From Hygrocybe punicea (taxonomy: Eukaryota; Basidiomycota; Agaricomycetes; Agaricales; Hygrophoraceae), in contig OY744467.1 in NCBI GenBank assembly GCA_963556145.1, positions 2,604,001 through 2,668,000 of the forward strand: a stretch of 64,000 nucleotides of DNA, given 5' to 3'. The translations under genes and the position numbers were made by a program. Shown piece by piece: positions 1 through 10,195 of this stretch (position 1 is the stretch's first letter; each line of letters opens with the position of its first letter). The notes under the pieces were generated by a model. The model saw nothing but the letters and a program-made list of their open reading frames with translations. It was not told the origin of the DNA and searched no databases.

Positions 1-280
1 TTTGTTCATCGTTTCCGACCCGACCCAACCCGACCCGCCGTACCCGACATCGTCGGCATCGTCGGGTTCTTTATTATTTATCCGTTTTCACTCCGTTCAT
101 CGCCGGCTTCGTCGTTATTAGTCCAGTTTTACGCGGCGGCTTTATTTTTACTTACATTCCTTTACTTTTACTACTATTCCCGACACTGACTTATCCACAG
201 TCACTTCTACGCTGACTACCCCTTGGTTAGGATCATATTTCTTTATATAGTTCCGAAGCCACACAGAACCCGCATCTACA
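1..280 (+). mobile_element. 3' part of a Ty3/Gypsy-type LTR (relic)
   Basis: The order of motifs matches the downstream half of the intact LTR at 38798-39582: a run of CCCGACCC repeats, then GTACCCGACATCGTCGG, then CACTTCTACGCTGAC and GGTTAGGAT, ending in CATCTACA at 280. The 5' part lies outside the window. It is diverged, with a different leader after TACA, so it belongs to a related subfamily. No coding sequence of the same element follows on this strand. Confidence 0.65.
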
Positions 281-289
281 ACGCATGAA

Positions 290-346
290 GACTTCGCGAA
301 AGCACGGTGACGCGTCAACTGACGTGTCAACATCGTTAATGAAGTC
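290..346. repeat. Composite palindrome, copy a
   Basis: Outer arms GACTTCGCGAA and TTAATGAAGTC enclose an inner near-palindrome, GACGCGTCAACTGACGTGTC. It is one of seven such structures in the window, all inside or next to hAT-like sequence. Confidence 0.6.
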
Positions 347-547
347 GCCAGCACCAAACTACGAACAAAGACCGTGCAAAGACAAATGAAGACCTCACGA
401 AGACAAATGAAGACCTCGTGAAGACAAACGAAGACCTCGCGAAGATGAACGAAGACCTCGCGAAGACACAATGGCCCCACAGATGCCTCATACTCCAACG
501 GCACCCCAGAACACGCCGCGAGTGCCCCCACAGACCTCAAACTAATC

Positions 548-602
548 ACCTCGCGAAAACGGGCTGACGCATCAACTGATGCGCAGACGTTGTTCGCGAG
601 GT
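548..602. repeat. Composite palindrome, copy b
   Basis: The outer arms ACCTCGCGAA and TTCGCGAGGT are perfect complements. The inner palindrome is GCATCAACTGATGC. Its right end, GAGGTATCTGG, resembles a splice donor. Confidence 0.7.
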
Positions 603-732
603 ATCTGGCCCGTGAAACGACGACGACGGCGATGACTTCCACTGCCAACTGGCAGCAGCAAGGTGATGACGACGGTGGTGGAGCGGGGAGGATGGCAGTG
701 GGACAAGACGACGGAACCAGCCCAGCCCAGCC

Positions 733-782
733 CCACAAATGCGAACCGTCGCGTCAATTGACGTGTACGTTTCATTTGTGGG
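733..782. repeat. Composite palindrome, copy c
   Basis: Outer arms beginning CCACAAATG pair with CATTTGTGG. The inner palindrome is CGTCAATTGACG. The outer arm sequence differs from the other copies but both arms changed together, so pairing is kept. Confidence 0.65.
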
Positions 783-954
783 CTTGAGGAGCTCGCTGCC
801 GCTGTCGTCGACACTACCCGCATGGCCACACGGGCAACCACCACACCCGCGTCCGACCGCGGGTAATGCAGACCCGCACCCATCACGGGTACGGTGTCTG
901 CGGGTACGGGTACGGTGTCCGGCCTGGCAACCCGCGGGTCACCCGTGCTACACC

Positions 955-2195
955 CTAAGCAGTACTTTCTGGGGGCCAGACACCAACAGTTGGCACGCAA
1001 AGATGCCACAATATTCATTCAAGTTGAATAGCTCAGTTCAAAAAAAGACACTGTCAGTAATGGGATAATACACATTAATCTCTCATTTGCATGCTAACAC
1101 AGGAGAGGATTTTTTGCCATCAAAGAATATTGCGATCTCCACTCAAATATTGACATTATTTTTGTTGTTATTATAAGTCCGAAAAATGTTGTAAAAAGTA
1201 AGGTTAGTATTCACACCAAAGATAGTGCAGCAAAATTTTAGATTATTTACTCTCCAGATGTTCAGGCACAAAGCCACATGCCTGAATGTCTGGAGACCAA
1301 ATAGTTTAAAATTTTGCCTGCACTGTCTTCAGTGTGAATACTACTTTTAGATAACCTTATTGTTTACAACCTTTTCAGACTTATGATAACAACACAAATA
1401 ATTTCAATATTTAAGTGGATATCGCAATATTCTTTGATGGCAAAAATCCTCATCTGTCTCCTGTGAAACATAACAAAGAACATACCACAGTAATAAAGTA
1501 GTCTGTGAAGTGATGAATATGAGGGAGGAAATCACATACCAGTTAAGACAATAACACTCCAGAATCTCTGGTTATTGCCTGGTACAATAACCAAGGATCC
1601 TGTAGTGTCACCAAAGGTGGTAGTAGTAGTTGTGAGGTAAGAAGAAAATAACCATGTTTTGATGGTCTTGTACTTATTTGTTCATGTGACTTAACATGTT
1701 TGTTGATCACATGTCACAAAGTGTGATGTCACGTTGGGCCGTCCAAACGTTACATCACACTTGTGACATGTGATCAACAAACACGTTAAGTCACATGAAC
1801 AAATAAGTACAAGCCTATCAAACACGGTTGAGATTTTCTCCTTACCTCACAACCACCACTACCACTTTTGATGACACTACAGGATCCTTGGTTATTGTAC
1901 CGGGCAACAACCAGAGATTCTGTAGTGTCATAGTCTTAACTGGTAGGTGATTTCCTCAGGCTTTGTTGCTGATGTCTGTTCACTTCACAGGACTACTTGA
2001 TTATTGTGGTATGTTCTTCTTTTTCACCATCAGGTATCTTCTTTGGTATGTTTGCATCCAGATGAGTGATTAATTTGTATTACCCCATTACTGACAGTAT
2101 CTTTTGTTGAAGTTATCTGTTCAACTTGAATGAACATTGTGGCATCTCTGCGTGCCAACTGTTGGTGTCTGGTCCTCAGAAATGAGTGCTTGTCA
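955..2195. mobile_element. Large foldback element with a second foldback nested in its left arm
   Basis: The sequence at about 965-1090, including CCAGACACCAACAGTTGGCA and ACTGACAGT, returns in reverse complement at about 2035-2195. The inner part (about 1480-1755 against 1757-2020) is another arm pair containing TGTTGATCACATGTCACAA. A second palindrome at 1098-1466, with arms containing TTGCCATCAAAGAATATTGC, interrupts only the left arm, so it arrived later. No coding potential was recognised and no target duplication was found by eye. Confidence 0.7.
1098..1466. mobile_element. Foldback MITE nested in the 955-2195 foldback
   Basis: The termini read ACAGGAGA and TCTCCTGT. The arms share TTGCCATCAAAGAATATTGC and its complement. 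A central stem contains CTCCAGA(C/T)(A/G)TTCAGGC. It has no counterpart in the right arm of the host foldback. Confidence 0.6.
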
Positions 2196-2622
2196 CTGTA
2201 CAGGTCTTCAGGAATGAAAGGGCGGGTGAATCCCCCTGATTTCCTTGCCAGGCAACCTACTTGTAGTGGGCCTGGTGGCATCATTGAAAGTTGACCAGGT
2301 AAGTCTCACTATTACTTTTAAGCCTCCCTTTAGTGACATTGAGACCAGGTAATATTGTTAGTTTAGTTGATTTCAGTATCCATTTTTGGTTATTTGTTCG
2401 CAAAACTTTTGTTAGTATTTTCTTTGTCAGTCAGTCTTGATCAAGAAGGAGAAGAGCTCCTCCTTTGAGATCAAGACTGAATGGCGTTGGTGTCTTGCTT
2501 GTTATCCTTTCAGAGGCATTTGTGACACAGTAGCAGTACTTGTTGTAATGTTAAGCTGTTAATGTCTGAGAAGGAATTTATTGCATTTTATTGGTGTAAA
2601 CCCTAACCCTATGTCACAAGGT
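2196..2622. other. Unassigned spacer
   Basis: AT-rich sequence with no convincing open frame, RNA gene or repeat end. A short inverted repeat around 2430-2475 (CAGTCTTGATCAAG / GATCAAGACTGA) is the only structure noted. Confidence 0.4.
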
Positions 2623-3905
2623 CAGCCATATCATGGCTGGCCATTATATCTGTGGCACTGGTCAATCCATGACCCACAACCAGCCAGAGACCCATTAGGA
2701 ACAGCCAACCAATGTGCCATGACCAGCCAATGTATTCTGAGTGTTGGCCAATGCATATCATGTTGACAGCTGATGTAATTAGAGCTGTGGCCATCCCAAT
2801 GTAGCTGGAGCTTTGGCCAACCCAGGTGCTATGGCCATGTCATATAACCAAAGCTTTCGCCAACCCATGTTCCATGGCTACATCCAGTACAGTCAGCCAA
2901 TCCATGTCTCATGGCCAGCCAATAAACACACAGAGGTCGGCCAATCCATGTTCCATGTCCAGCCGAAATACCCAGACCATTGGCCAATCCATAGCCTAAA
3001 TACCCAGACCTGTTGGCCAATCCATCTCCCATGGCCAGCCAAAATACCCAGACCATTTGGCCAACCCATGTTCCATGGCCAAGTGAAATACTGAGACTGG
3101 TTGGCCAATCCATGTTCCATGGCCAGCCGAGACACCCAGGGAAGTCGGCCAATCCATGTTCCATGGCGAGCCAAGATACCCAGCCCGGTCGGCCAATCCA
3201 AGTTCCATGGCCAGCCAAAATACCCAGGGCAGTTGGCCAATCCATGTTCCATGGCCAGCCAAGATACCCAGCCCGGTCGGCCAATCCATGTTCCATGGCC
3301 AGCCGAAATACCCAGACCCATCAGCCAATCCACCTTTCATGGCCAGCCAAAATACCCAGCCAGGTTGGCCAATCCATGTTCCATGGCCAGCCGAAATACC
3401 CAGACCCATCGGCCAATCCACCTTTCATGGCCAGCCGAAATACCCAGCCTAGTCGGCCAATCCATGTTCCATGGCCAGCCGAAATACCCAGACCCATCGG
3501 CCAATCCATGTTCCATGGCCAGCCAAGATACCCAGCCCGGTCGGCCAATCCACCTCCCATGGCCAGCCGAAATACCCAGACCCATCGGCCAATCCATGTT
3601 CCATGGCCAACCGAAATACCCAGACTGGTCGGCCAATCCACATTCCATGGCCACCCGAAATACCCAGGGCAGTCGGCCAATCCATATTCCATGGCCAACC
3701 AAAATACCCAGACCGGTCGGCCAATCCACCTCCCATGGCCAGTGGAAATACCTATCCCAGTCGGCCAATCCATGTTCCATGGCCAGCCGAAATACCCAGA
3801 CCCATTGGCCAATCCACCTTTCATGGCCAGCCGAAATACCCAGCCCAGTCGGCCAATCCATGTTCCATGGCCAGCCAATATATCCCTCTGCTTCGGCCAA
3901 CCCAT
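2623..3905. repeat. 44-bp minisatellite array
   Basis: The unit begins GGCCAATCCATGTTCCATGG and ends with CAGACCCATC or variants. Successive units lie 44 bp apart, for example 3323 and 3367. Copies are degenerate before about 2880 and regular from about 2940 to 3905, giving roughly 20-25 units. Because 44 is not a multiple of 3 and the unit has no stop in any frame, long overlapping open frames appear on both strands. These are consequences of the repeat, not genes. Confidence 0.9.
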
Positions 3906-4053
3906 GCTTCTCCGAACATGGAACGCTCAGCCAAGCCATCTGCCCTGGAGAAAGATATTGGTTGGCCGAGATAAGCTAGCCCACTTGGAGTGGGAATTGT
4001 CCATCTCGGCTGACCCATATATCATGGGAAAGATACGCTGAAAGGGCTCAGGG

Positions 4054-4540
4054 ATGGGGCATCTTGTCTCGTGGTCCCTGCCTGGCATTGCCGGCGTTGC
4101 TGCTGCTGGTGCTGGCACTGCCACTGCTGCTGCTGCCATTGCTGCCGGCGCTGCCGCTTCTGTTGCTGCTGCTGCTGCTGCCATTGCCATTTCCACCGGT
4201 GCTGCTGCTGCTGTTGCCATTGCCATTGCTGCCAGGGAGCCCTCTGGTGTCCCCAAGGGATGTGGAGGGATGGGGCGTCTTGTCCTGTGGTCCCTGCCTG
4301 GCATTGCCGGCGTTTGCTGCTGCTGCTGTTGCTGTTGCTGCCGGCACTGCAGTTGCTGCTGCTGCTGCTGCCGCTGTTGCTGGCCATTGCCGTTGCCATT
4401 GCCACCGCTGGTGGTGGTGGTGGTGGTGTTGCGGCTGTCCCGTGTCCATTGGCATTGGGTGGTCATCTCACGGCCATGGGTGTGGTCACACTGCGGTCGC
4501 GGTCGAGCTTCCTGTAGCAGGCAACATTAGTAAAGTTCAG
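4054..4540. repeat. CTG/CAG-rich low-complexity tract
   Basis: This is an irregular trinucleotide-rich tract containing a duplicated stretch (TGGTCCCTGCCTGGCATTGC at about 4072 and 4290). On the minus strand it would encode Asn/Gln/Gly/Met-rich sequence like the exon-like blocks inside the hAT-like elements at 14690, 19657 and 58048. Open frames exist on both strands and none can be preferred. Confidence 0.6.
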
Positions 4541-4734
4541 GAAAGTAAAATATGTACCTGTGTTCATGAACGCGACATTGTGTCGTGTTCATTGGCCTTG
4601 CGTTGTTGCGTGTTGGTGAAGAAAGCTACCTGTAATGGTCACATGATACCGTTTAACACGAAAAAGTAAGCAAAGGAATGCGAAAAATAAATGAAATAAA
4701 TACCTTAAAAAATATCTGCGTTCACGGTTTGGAC

Positions 4735-4892
4735 GTGGTTTGGAGCCGTTCAGGAAATCCGGCAGGCCTCGAAACCCGGAACTGAACCCACAGTCCGGTT
4801 CAGCACTTGGCTGAACTTAGACTGAACTTAGGGTTCGGTTTGGGGTTTGAACTGGGTTTGGCTAGGTTCGGAACCGAACTATGGCAACACTA
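4735..4892. mobile_element. Right end of a hAT-like element
   Basis: Arrays of GGTTCGG/GAACCG lead to ATGGCAACACTA at 4892. The reverse complement, TAGTGTTGCCATAGTTCGG, closely resembles the right terminus of the complete element at 58048-59476. The expected 8-bp duplication after it would be CTAGGCAA. The matching left end was not found. Confidence 0.5.
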
Positions 4893-5403
4893 CTAGGCAA
4901 TGGCATGGATTTTTTAGGTGATGTACACAATAAAATATTAATATAAAAACAATTGCCAGTATTTCTCAAGAGTAATTTGACCTGAAACTTTTTAACAAAC
5001 TCCATTCTATCCCTCCCTTCATTGTTCAAACCATTTACAATAGATGAAACCAACAAAATATTGTTTATAGCCTTAAATATGAAATTTCCCGTCTGCTATG
5101 CCGAGGTTTTTTCATACACTGTATCCATGGCTTCATGGATTTGTATCCATTTTGTATCCATCCAGTAGATGCAGAATAACACCTTTTAATACTTCAAAGC
5201 CATACCCAACACTTTGGGGCCACCATATTTGACATATTATGTAGATTTTCTCTCCATATAGTATAGCAAATAGAGGTGAATTGGGCCTATATACTTCAAA
5301 ACCAATTGGAGACTCAAAATCCGCGGATATATCCATGCCATTGCCTAAACACTACTGATGCCAAAGATAGATCATAACAAGGTAAAAACTGATAAGGAAA
5401 GTG

Positions 5404-5604
5404 ATGACAATGTTGCCAATGATAATTATGGTAATTAGCTGTGTTGGGAGTACAGCCATTGTGTATCGGTTTGTCGTGGGACGAAGTAAACAATATGTCA
5501 GGGCAAGGGAAAAGACAATGGCGATGATGTCCGTTGGCAAGGAGACTATTCAGGTACAGCAAGGTCACGTGGGATATGTCCATGGTCGGTCTGGGTTGTT
5601 CTAG
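5404..5604 (+). CDS. Possible 66-aa membrane peptide (unrecognised)
   Basis: A short open frame starts at an ATG. Its N-terminus is hydrophobic (LPMIIMVISCVGSTAIVY) and could form one membrane helix, followed by a basic, polar tail. I recognise no family. It lies between unassigned sequence and the LTR relic at 5725, has no visible promoter, and could be chance. It is listed only because it is the best candidate in 4893-5724. Confidence 0.15.
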   Translation: MTMLPMIIMVISCVGSTAIVYRFVVGRSKQYVRAREKTMAMMSVGKETIQVQQGHVGYVHGRSGLF

Positions 5605-5724
5605 AAGAAAGGATAAAAAGGGGATAAGAACAAGAATAAATAACAATGTCCAAAAGAAGACAAAAGGCAAAGGGGAATGAAAAAGGAAGGTGTGGTAAAG
5701 TGGAATCATCATGGTGGGCAACGG

Positions 5725-7089
5725 TGTAATGGCGAGGTCGGGGAGAGCGTCGAGGAAACTGACGAGTAATGTGTGCGATGGATTTTACTGAGAGACTAAT
5801 TCTCAGAGAGAGGAAATGGGGGAACTGATTTCTTATTCAGAGACGGCGCTTGGGCACCGTTTTTATACTACAAATTTCTGTACCTAGATTTGGATGAGAG
5901 TCCTTGGCCGATGAGAGAAAACAAAGGAGAATAAAAATGGACAAGTAGGAAGAGGGTTGCGAGGTGACCATGACAGGGAAAATGGGTGGAAGATATAAAA
6001 ACCCGTAAAAGATGTAATATACTTTACTATATCTCCATAAGGGAGACGCTAGGTGTGAATAAGGCAAGTCCGATGTTGGGATCCCAGTCCGATGAGATCT
6101 ATCTTCGATATTTGAAGTTCCATGAGTTTAGGAGGTGGACCGACCAGGTACATGAGCGGTGTAAAGGCGAGGTCGGGGTGGCTGCGGAATAATAATCCTA
6201 AGCCTGTGGGGGTCAGCGTGAAAGTGATTAGGAATAGTCTAGCGAGCTTCAGTAAGATGATAGGATGTAAATGATAAGAAGCCACCAAGTAAACTACTGA
6301 AATCTATCAAGGCCGGTCGAAGCCGACGAAGCCGACGGTGTCGGGTATGGCGGGTCGGGTGTCAGGTGACGAGAAACGTAGAGATTAAGACGGTAGAAGG
6401 ACGGGGAGAGCGTCGAGGAAACCGACGAGTAGTGTGTGCAATGGATTTTACTGAGAGGCTGATTCTCAGAGAGAGGAAACGGGGGAACTGGTTTCTTATT
6501 ATGAGACGGCACTTGGGCACCATTTTTATACTACAAATTTCTGTACCTAGCTTCGGACGAGAGTCCTTGGCCGATGAGAGAAAACAAAGGAGAATAAAAA
6601 TGGACAAGTAGGAAGAGGGTTGCGAGGCGACCATGACAGGGAAAATGGGTGGAAGATATAAAAATTGTAAAAGATGTAATATACTGTACTGTATCTCCAT
6701 AAGGGAGACGCTAGGCACGAATAAGGCAAGTCCGATGTCGGGATCTCAGTCCGATGAGATCTATCTTTGATATTTGAAGTTCCGTGAGTTTAGGAGATAG
6801 ACCAACCAGGTACGTGAGCAGCCGTGCTAGTCAGTATGCATTGGGTTGCGTCGGGTTGTGTCAGGTTCGAGCGTAGATTGCTAGAGACATCGGGTTCAAG
6901 TGGATTCGCTAGATATCGATGTTACAGCCTCAGAGGGTCGAGGACCCTCTACAGCGGCTGTGCTAGTCGGTGTGCATCGGGTTGCGTCGGGTTGCGTCGG
7001 GTTCGAGCATGGATTGCTAGAGACGTCGGGTTTAAGCGGATTCGTGAGATATTGAGTTTATGGCCTCAGAGGGTCGAGGACCCTCTACA
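5725..7089 (-). mobile_element. Outer solo LTR, split by a later solo LTR
   Basis: On the minus strand this is an LTR of the same family as 38798-39582. The plus-strand ends are TGTAATGGCGAGG at 5725 and CCTCTACA at 7089. The 4-bp ACGG at 5721-5724 and 7090-7093 is its target duplication. A second LTR occupies 6160-6953 and splits it. The outer copy lacks a block just inside its left end, where GAGGTCGGGG joins directly to AGAGCGTCGAGG. No internal retroelement genes remain, so it is a solo LTR. Confidence 0.85.
6160..6953 (-). mobile_element. Inner solo LTR nested in the outer LTR
   Basis: This complete LTR in minus orientation runs from TGTAAAGGCGAGG to GGACCCTCTACA. It is flanked by GCGG at 6156-6159 and 6954-6957. 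Removing it and one GCGG restores the GAGCGG-CTGTGCTAG junction of the outer LTR. It shares TATAAAAA, TTTCTGTACCTAG and GACTCTC-like blocks with the full-length element's LTRs. Confidence 0.88.
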
Positions 7090-7093
7090 ACGG

Positions 7094-8615
7094 AGTCAGA
7101 ATCCGAGTTGCAGAGTTGTAAAATGTAACAATACCTCCCACACTTGTTTACAACAATACCCTTTCTTAAATGAATACCGACATCAGGTGGACCACATTGT
7201 TCCACACACAGGACAAGACATTGCCCCTCGATATGTCATTGACACAGACATCGTCATCCAGCACAGCATACGCTGTTCACATGTCTGACCTCGACTGTCC
7301 CACTGTCCTAGTTGGTTTTTCCTCAGCACATTTCTTTGTTTTCTTTCATACCAACCTTGCCGCTATAACCACACTACCTCAAGACACTCCCTTCACTAAT
7401 CCCACACTGGATGATGCCTCTCTCCAACCCAACCATGCAATGCACTTGCCAGACTGTGTACTTGCCCATTACAGCAAGTGTAGACCCAAAATTGGCAATT
7501 CTGCATATTACATGATCTGATGACAAATCATCCAAGTCATCCGGACCTCCTCTATCCCTCAATGACATCCAGGCCTCCAGTTGGATTGCAAGAACATCAA
7601 CATGAGGACGCCTTATGTCCACCTTATGGTGAACACATGGTGTAGTTGGACTTGCTGTAGCCTCATTGTTGGACTTCCATTGACTGCCCTCAAGACAGTC
7701 ACTATATCTACAGTTCATATAGTTGGTTCAGACTTTTTCTTCTTTTCTCTTCTTTACATTTAGTCCGGTTCTTGGGGCAGACCCCCTTGTCTTGGGTAAC
7801 CCCCACAGCTCGCAATGACTTTAGACCATGAACCCCCTACTTGTAGCAGTGTTGTCTTAGTTGTAAGCAACAATGAAACTGCTGTTCTCTCTTCTGGAAA
7901 CCGCCTCCTAGTTAAGTTGATTGTTGCTGGAGCCCACTGCAGAAGCAATCCGTAACACTCCCTTGGATCAGCCCTCGCACCCCACCCTCAGAGACCCTCT
8001 CTCAGTGTATCAGTTCGGAGCCCACCATGAGGGATTCAACAAGTTTCAGCTCCATTTCCAGTACTTTCACCACTTTTCTTCAGTGGCTCAGCCTATTGCG
8101 CCACCATTGGCAGCATTCCCCAGTATATTCCACTTTCCAGCTACTATCTAGGTCTCCCCCAATGTCTTCCACCCCTCAGTTCTATTGTCTAGTACCAGTT
8201 GCACCTTTTGGGCAGCAAAACTGGGCAGCTTTGTTACTTTGTCACACTGTCACACCAATATCACATGCACCATATGCCCACCCCACTGTTCTACCATTTT
8301 ATTTCACTAATCCATCCCCCCCACACTTGTTTCACAACCCCACTGCACTCAGAAACCCACACCCCACTGATTCCAGTCAAAAAACTGTGCCTGGAATGCC
8401 CCAAAATGGCCCCAACAACTATGACAACAAGGAACACCACTTACACATAGCACATGAAATGGAGACAAAGTAAACAGCAAGACGGATGGAAAATGCATAC
8501 CATTCAATGGGTTTAGCCTGTGCACTGCCAGGTACACCCATTTTCGCCATTTCTGCAGTTGTCAAGCAGGCAAACAAGTCCATACGACATTTTCAAAACA
8601 TCACAGCACATTCGC
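7094..8615. other. Decayed sequence, possibly retroelement leader/gag
   Basis: Several short open frames exist on both strands but none is convincing. At 7929 the motif TGGAGCCCACTGC resembles the primer-binding-site region just after the intact Ty3 LTR (TGGAGCCCACCGC at 39585), hinting at a dead relative. The sequence is C/T-rich on the plus strand and poor in CpG. I see no RNA gene or clear repeat boundary. Confidence 0.3.
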
Positions 8616-8710
8616 TGTAATGGTGAGGTCAGGTTGGCTGTGGAATGTAGATCCTAACCAGAGGTGTCAGCATGGAAGTGACAAGGGATAATCAGTGTCA
8701 GGGATAGTGG

Positions 8711-8911
8711 TAGTGTTGCCTCAACTCAGCTGGTCAGGAAAAGCTGATCCCAGTTCTGACCTTTTGGTGCACAACCAGCTTTCTCACAGGCTGACATTTT
8801 GTAGCTATGGTCTATAGCTACAAAATGTCAGCCTGTGAGAAAGCTGGTGGTGCACCAAAAAGTCAGAATTAGGATCAGCTTTTCCTGACCAGCCAAGTTG
8901 AGGCAACACTA
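8711..8911. mobile_element. hAT-like foldback MITE with 8-bp target duplication
   Basis: Termini TAGTGTTGCCTCAACT and its complement flank a 201-bp palindrome. The 8-bp GATAGTGG is present at 8703-8710 and again at 8912-8919. The long arms contain CACAAAATGTCAGCC-type sequence around a central CTATGGTCTATAG. It is non-coding and inserted in the LTR relic. Confidence 0.9.
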
Positions 8912-9082
8912 GATAGTGGTAATAGAATAGTAAGTGAAGTGAAATGTCAAACTGCCATGTAAAACTATGAAAATGAACAAATAATGAAGAATCCAGCAAT
9001 GAACGGACTGAAAATGCATAAATAATGATGAACCCAACTGAAAATGCATAAATAACGATGAACCCGATGATGTTGGGTACAG

Positions 9083-9231
9083 TGGGTTGGGTTGGGTTGG
9101 GAACGATGAATGAATAATGAGAACTAAAACAAGGACAACAAAGTGAACTACAAAAGTCTAAGGGGCTACAAGGATGAGCATGTGAAGGGATTAAAAGATG
9201 CTTCTGAGTGTAGGGAAATGGGGACTAAGGG
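9083..9231 (+). repeat. 149-bp inverted repeat, left copy
   Basis: It starts TGGGTTGGGTTGGG, contains AAGTCTAAGGGGCTACAAGG, and ends GGGGACTAAGGG. The reverse complement is at 12493-12641. The match stops abruptly at both sides. No target duplication flanks the pair, so an inversion or rearrangement inside an LTR element is as likely as a TIR transposon. Confidence 0.8.
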
Positions 9232-9660
9232 CGTGCCAGAAAAGGAAGGTGTGGTGCGAGGTAGAAGGAGAAGAGCGTGCAGCAAGGAAGAAGAAGAAGG
9301 AGGAGGAAAAGGAGGAGTCAGGATTGGAGTACTGCAGAATGGAGCCATGCATGGTGAAGAACAACACCAAGTCATCGACAAGGGTGGAGCAGTTGCTCAC
9401 GGAGCTGCTCTGGATGACCAAGGAAAATATGGTGATGTTGAAGTGGGTTGCAGAAGCCTGTGAGGGGGCAATGGACACCATGAAGGACATCCACAGAGAA
9501 GCTGCCCAATGAGCAGACCATCTGAGGAACGTGGAGTTCCTCAGAGACAACTCCTACAAACTCCAGGAGTTGACTCCGGTGTTCGAGGACTTTGAGCTGG
9601 AGGAGGTGGAAATGGAATGGGAGGAGGGAGAGTATTTGGCTGAGGGAGGTAAAACAGTCT
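9198..9660 (+). pseudogene. Relic resembling the retroelement antisense gene (C-terminal exon)
   Basis: One frame reads a Cys/basic motif (ACQKRKVWC), an Arg/Lys/Glu-rich stretch, then a helical segment with VEQLL-TELLWMTKEN. After a stop it continues with LRDNSYKLQELTPVFEDF and an acidic tail. The layout of a Cys-rich basic motif, an acidic stretch and a coiled segment resembles the antisense gene at 46243-49396. It also lies on the expected (antisense) strand next to a minus-oriented LTR. The similarity is by eye and modest. Confidence 0.35.
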
Positions 9661-10195
9661 GCAATTAACTTTACAAAAAACCAATTGTAAATAGATTAAG
9701 AAGTTAATAAGCACTTGGCAGGACGACCAACCAATGAAAGCAAATAAAGCAAGCGCAATGGCAGCAAACAAATCAGAAAACCAGGCAAACAAAACATTGT
9801 TGGGAAGTGATGGACTGCTGGGGGGCGTATGCCTGTCAGTAGGGCTATTTGTCAGGTCTACCAAAGGGGACAGGCCCCTATACACAATATACCAAAACCA
9901 CAGATACTACAACGCCATCATGTAAAGTCCTACATAAGGTACGCCTTAATGGACAATAACTTGGAAAAAAAAAAAAAGAAGTTAATAAAGTGGACCAGGT
10001 TTAGAAGGATAAGCAGAGTGAAAGTCCAAAACAATTTCAGAGGTGTGTCTGAGTTTGGAGGCCAAAATCCAAGAGGTCTCTTCATCAGTGCCCTCGTAGC
10101 CTTCCCAATGTACAAGGTATAGCAACTTGCAGGCATGACAACAGTTATCAATTTTAGAGTCTAGGGTCTCAGAGATCTCGAACTCTGGTTCTCCA

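Larger units (their letters stand above)
281..957. mobile_element. Interior and right end of a non-autonomous hAT-like element
   Basis: This block is rich in GAC/GAAGAC and CAG-type codons and holds three composite palindromes (290-346, 548-602, 733-782). It ends with GGGTACGGGTACGG-type repeats and CACCCTA at 957. Read in reverse, the end is TAGGGTGTAGCACGGGTG, like the ends of the 21600-21918 element whose 8-bp duplication is intact. The left end is outside the window, so no duplication can be checked. Open frames on both strands are low-complexity and are not called as genes. Confidence 0.45.
8616..9231 (-). mobile_element. CpG-depleted LTR relic, interrupted by a MITE
   Basis: The plus strand starts TGTAATGGTGAGGTCAGG, the CpG-free version of the LTR end TGTAAAGGCGAGGTCGGG. 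Further on, the reverse complement at 9010-9120 matches the LTR at 1-280, except that its CG pairs are replaced by TG or CA (CCCAACCCAACCC where copy 1 has CCCGACCC). A hAT-like MITE sits at 8711-8911. The last 149 bp recur inverted at 12493-12641. Confidence 0.7.

Noticed and set aside
3000..3905. CRISPR array
   Set aside because: Units are contiguous and 44 bp throughout with no unique spacers, and the genome is eukaryotic.
2829..4041. Long open frames (up to 342 codons) on both strands of the minisatellite
   Set aside because: All six frames are open because the 44-bp unit contains no stop. Codon content follows the repeat, with no domain, introns or start context.
4054..4669. Leu- and Cys-rich frames on the plus strand
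   Set aside because: They are by-products of CTG repeats; several frames are open at once and none has a domain.
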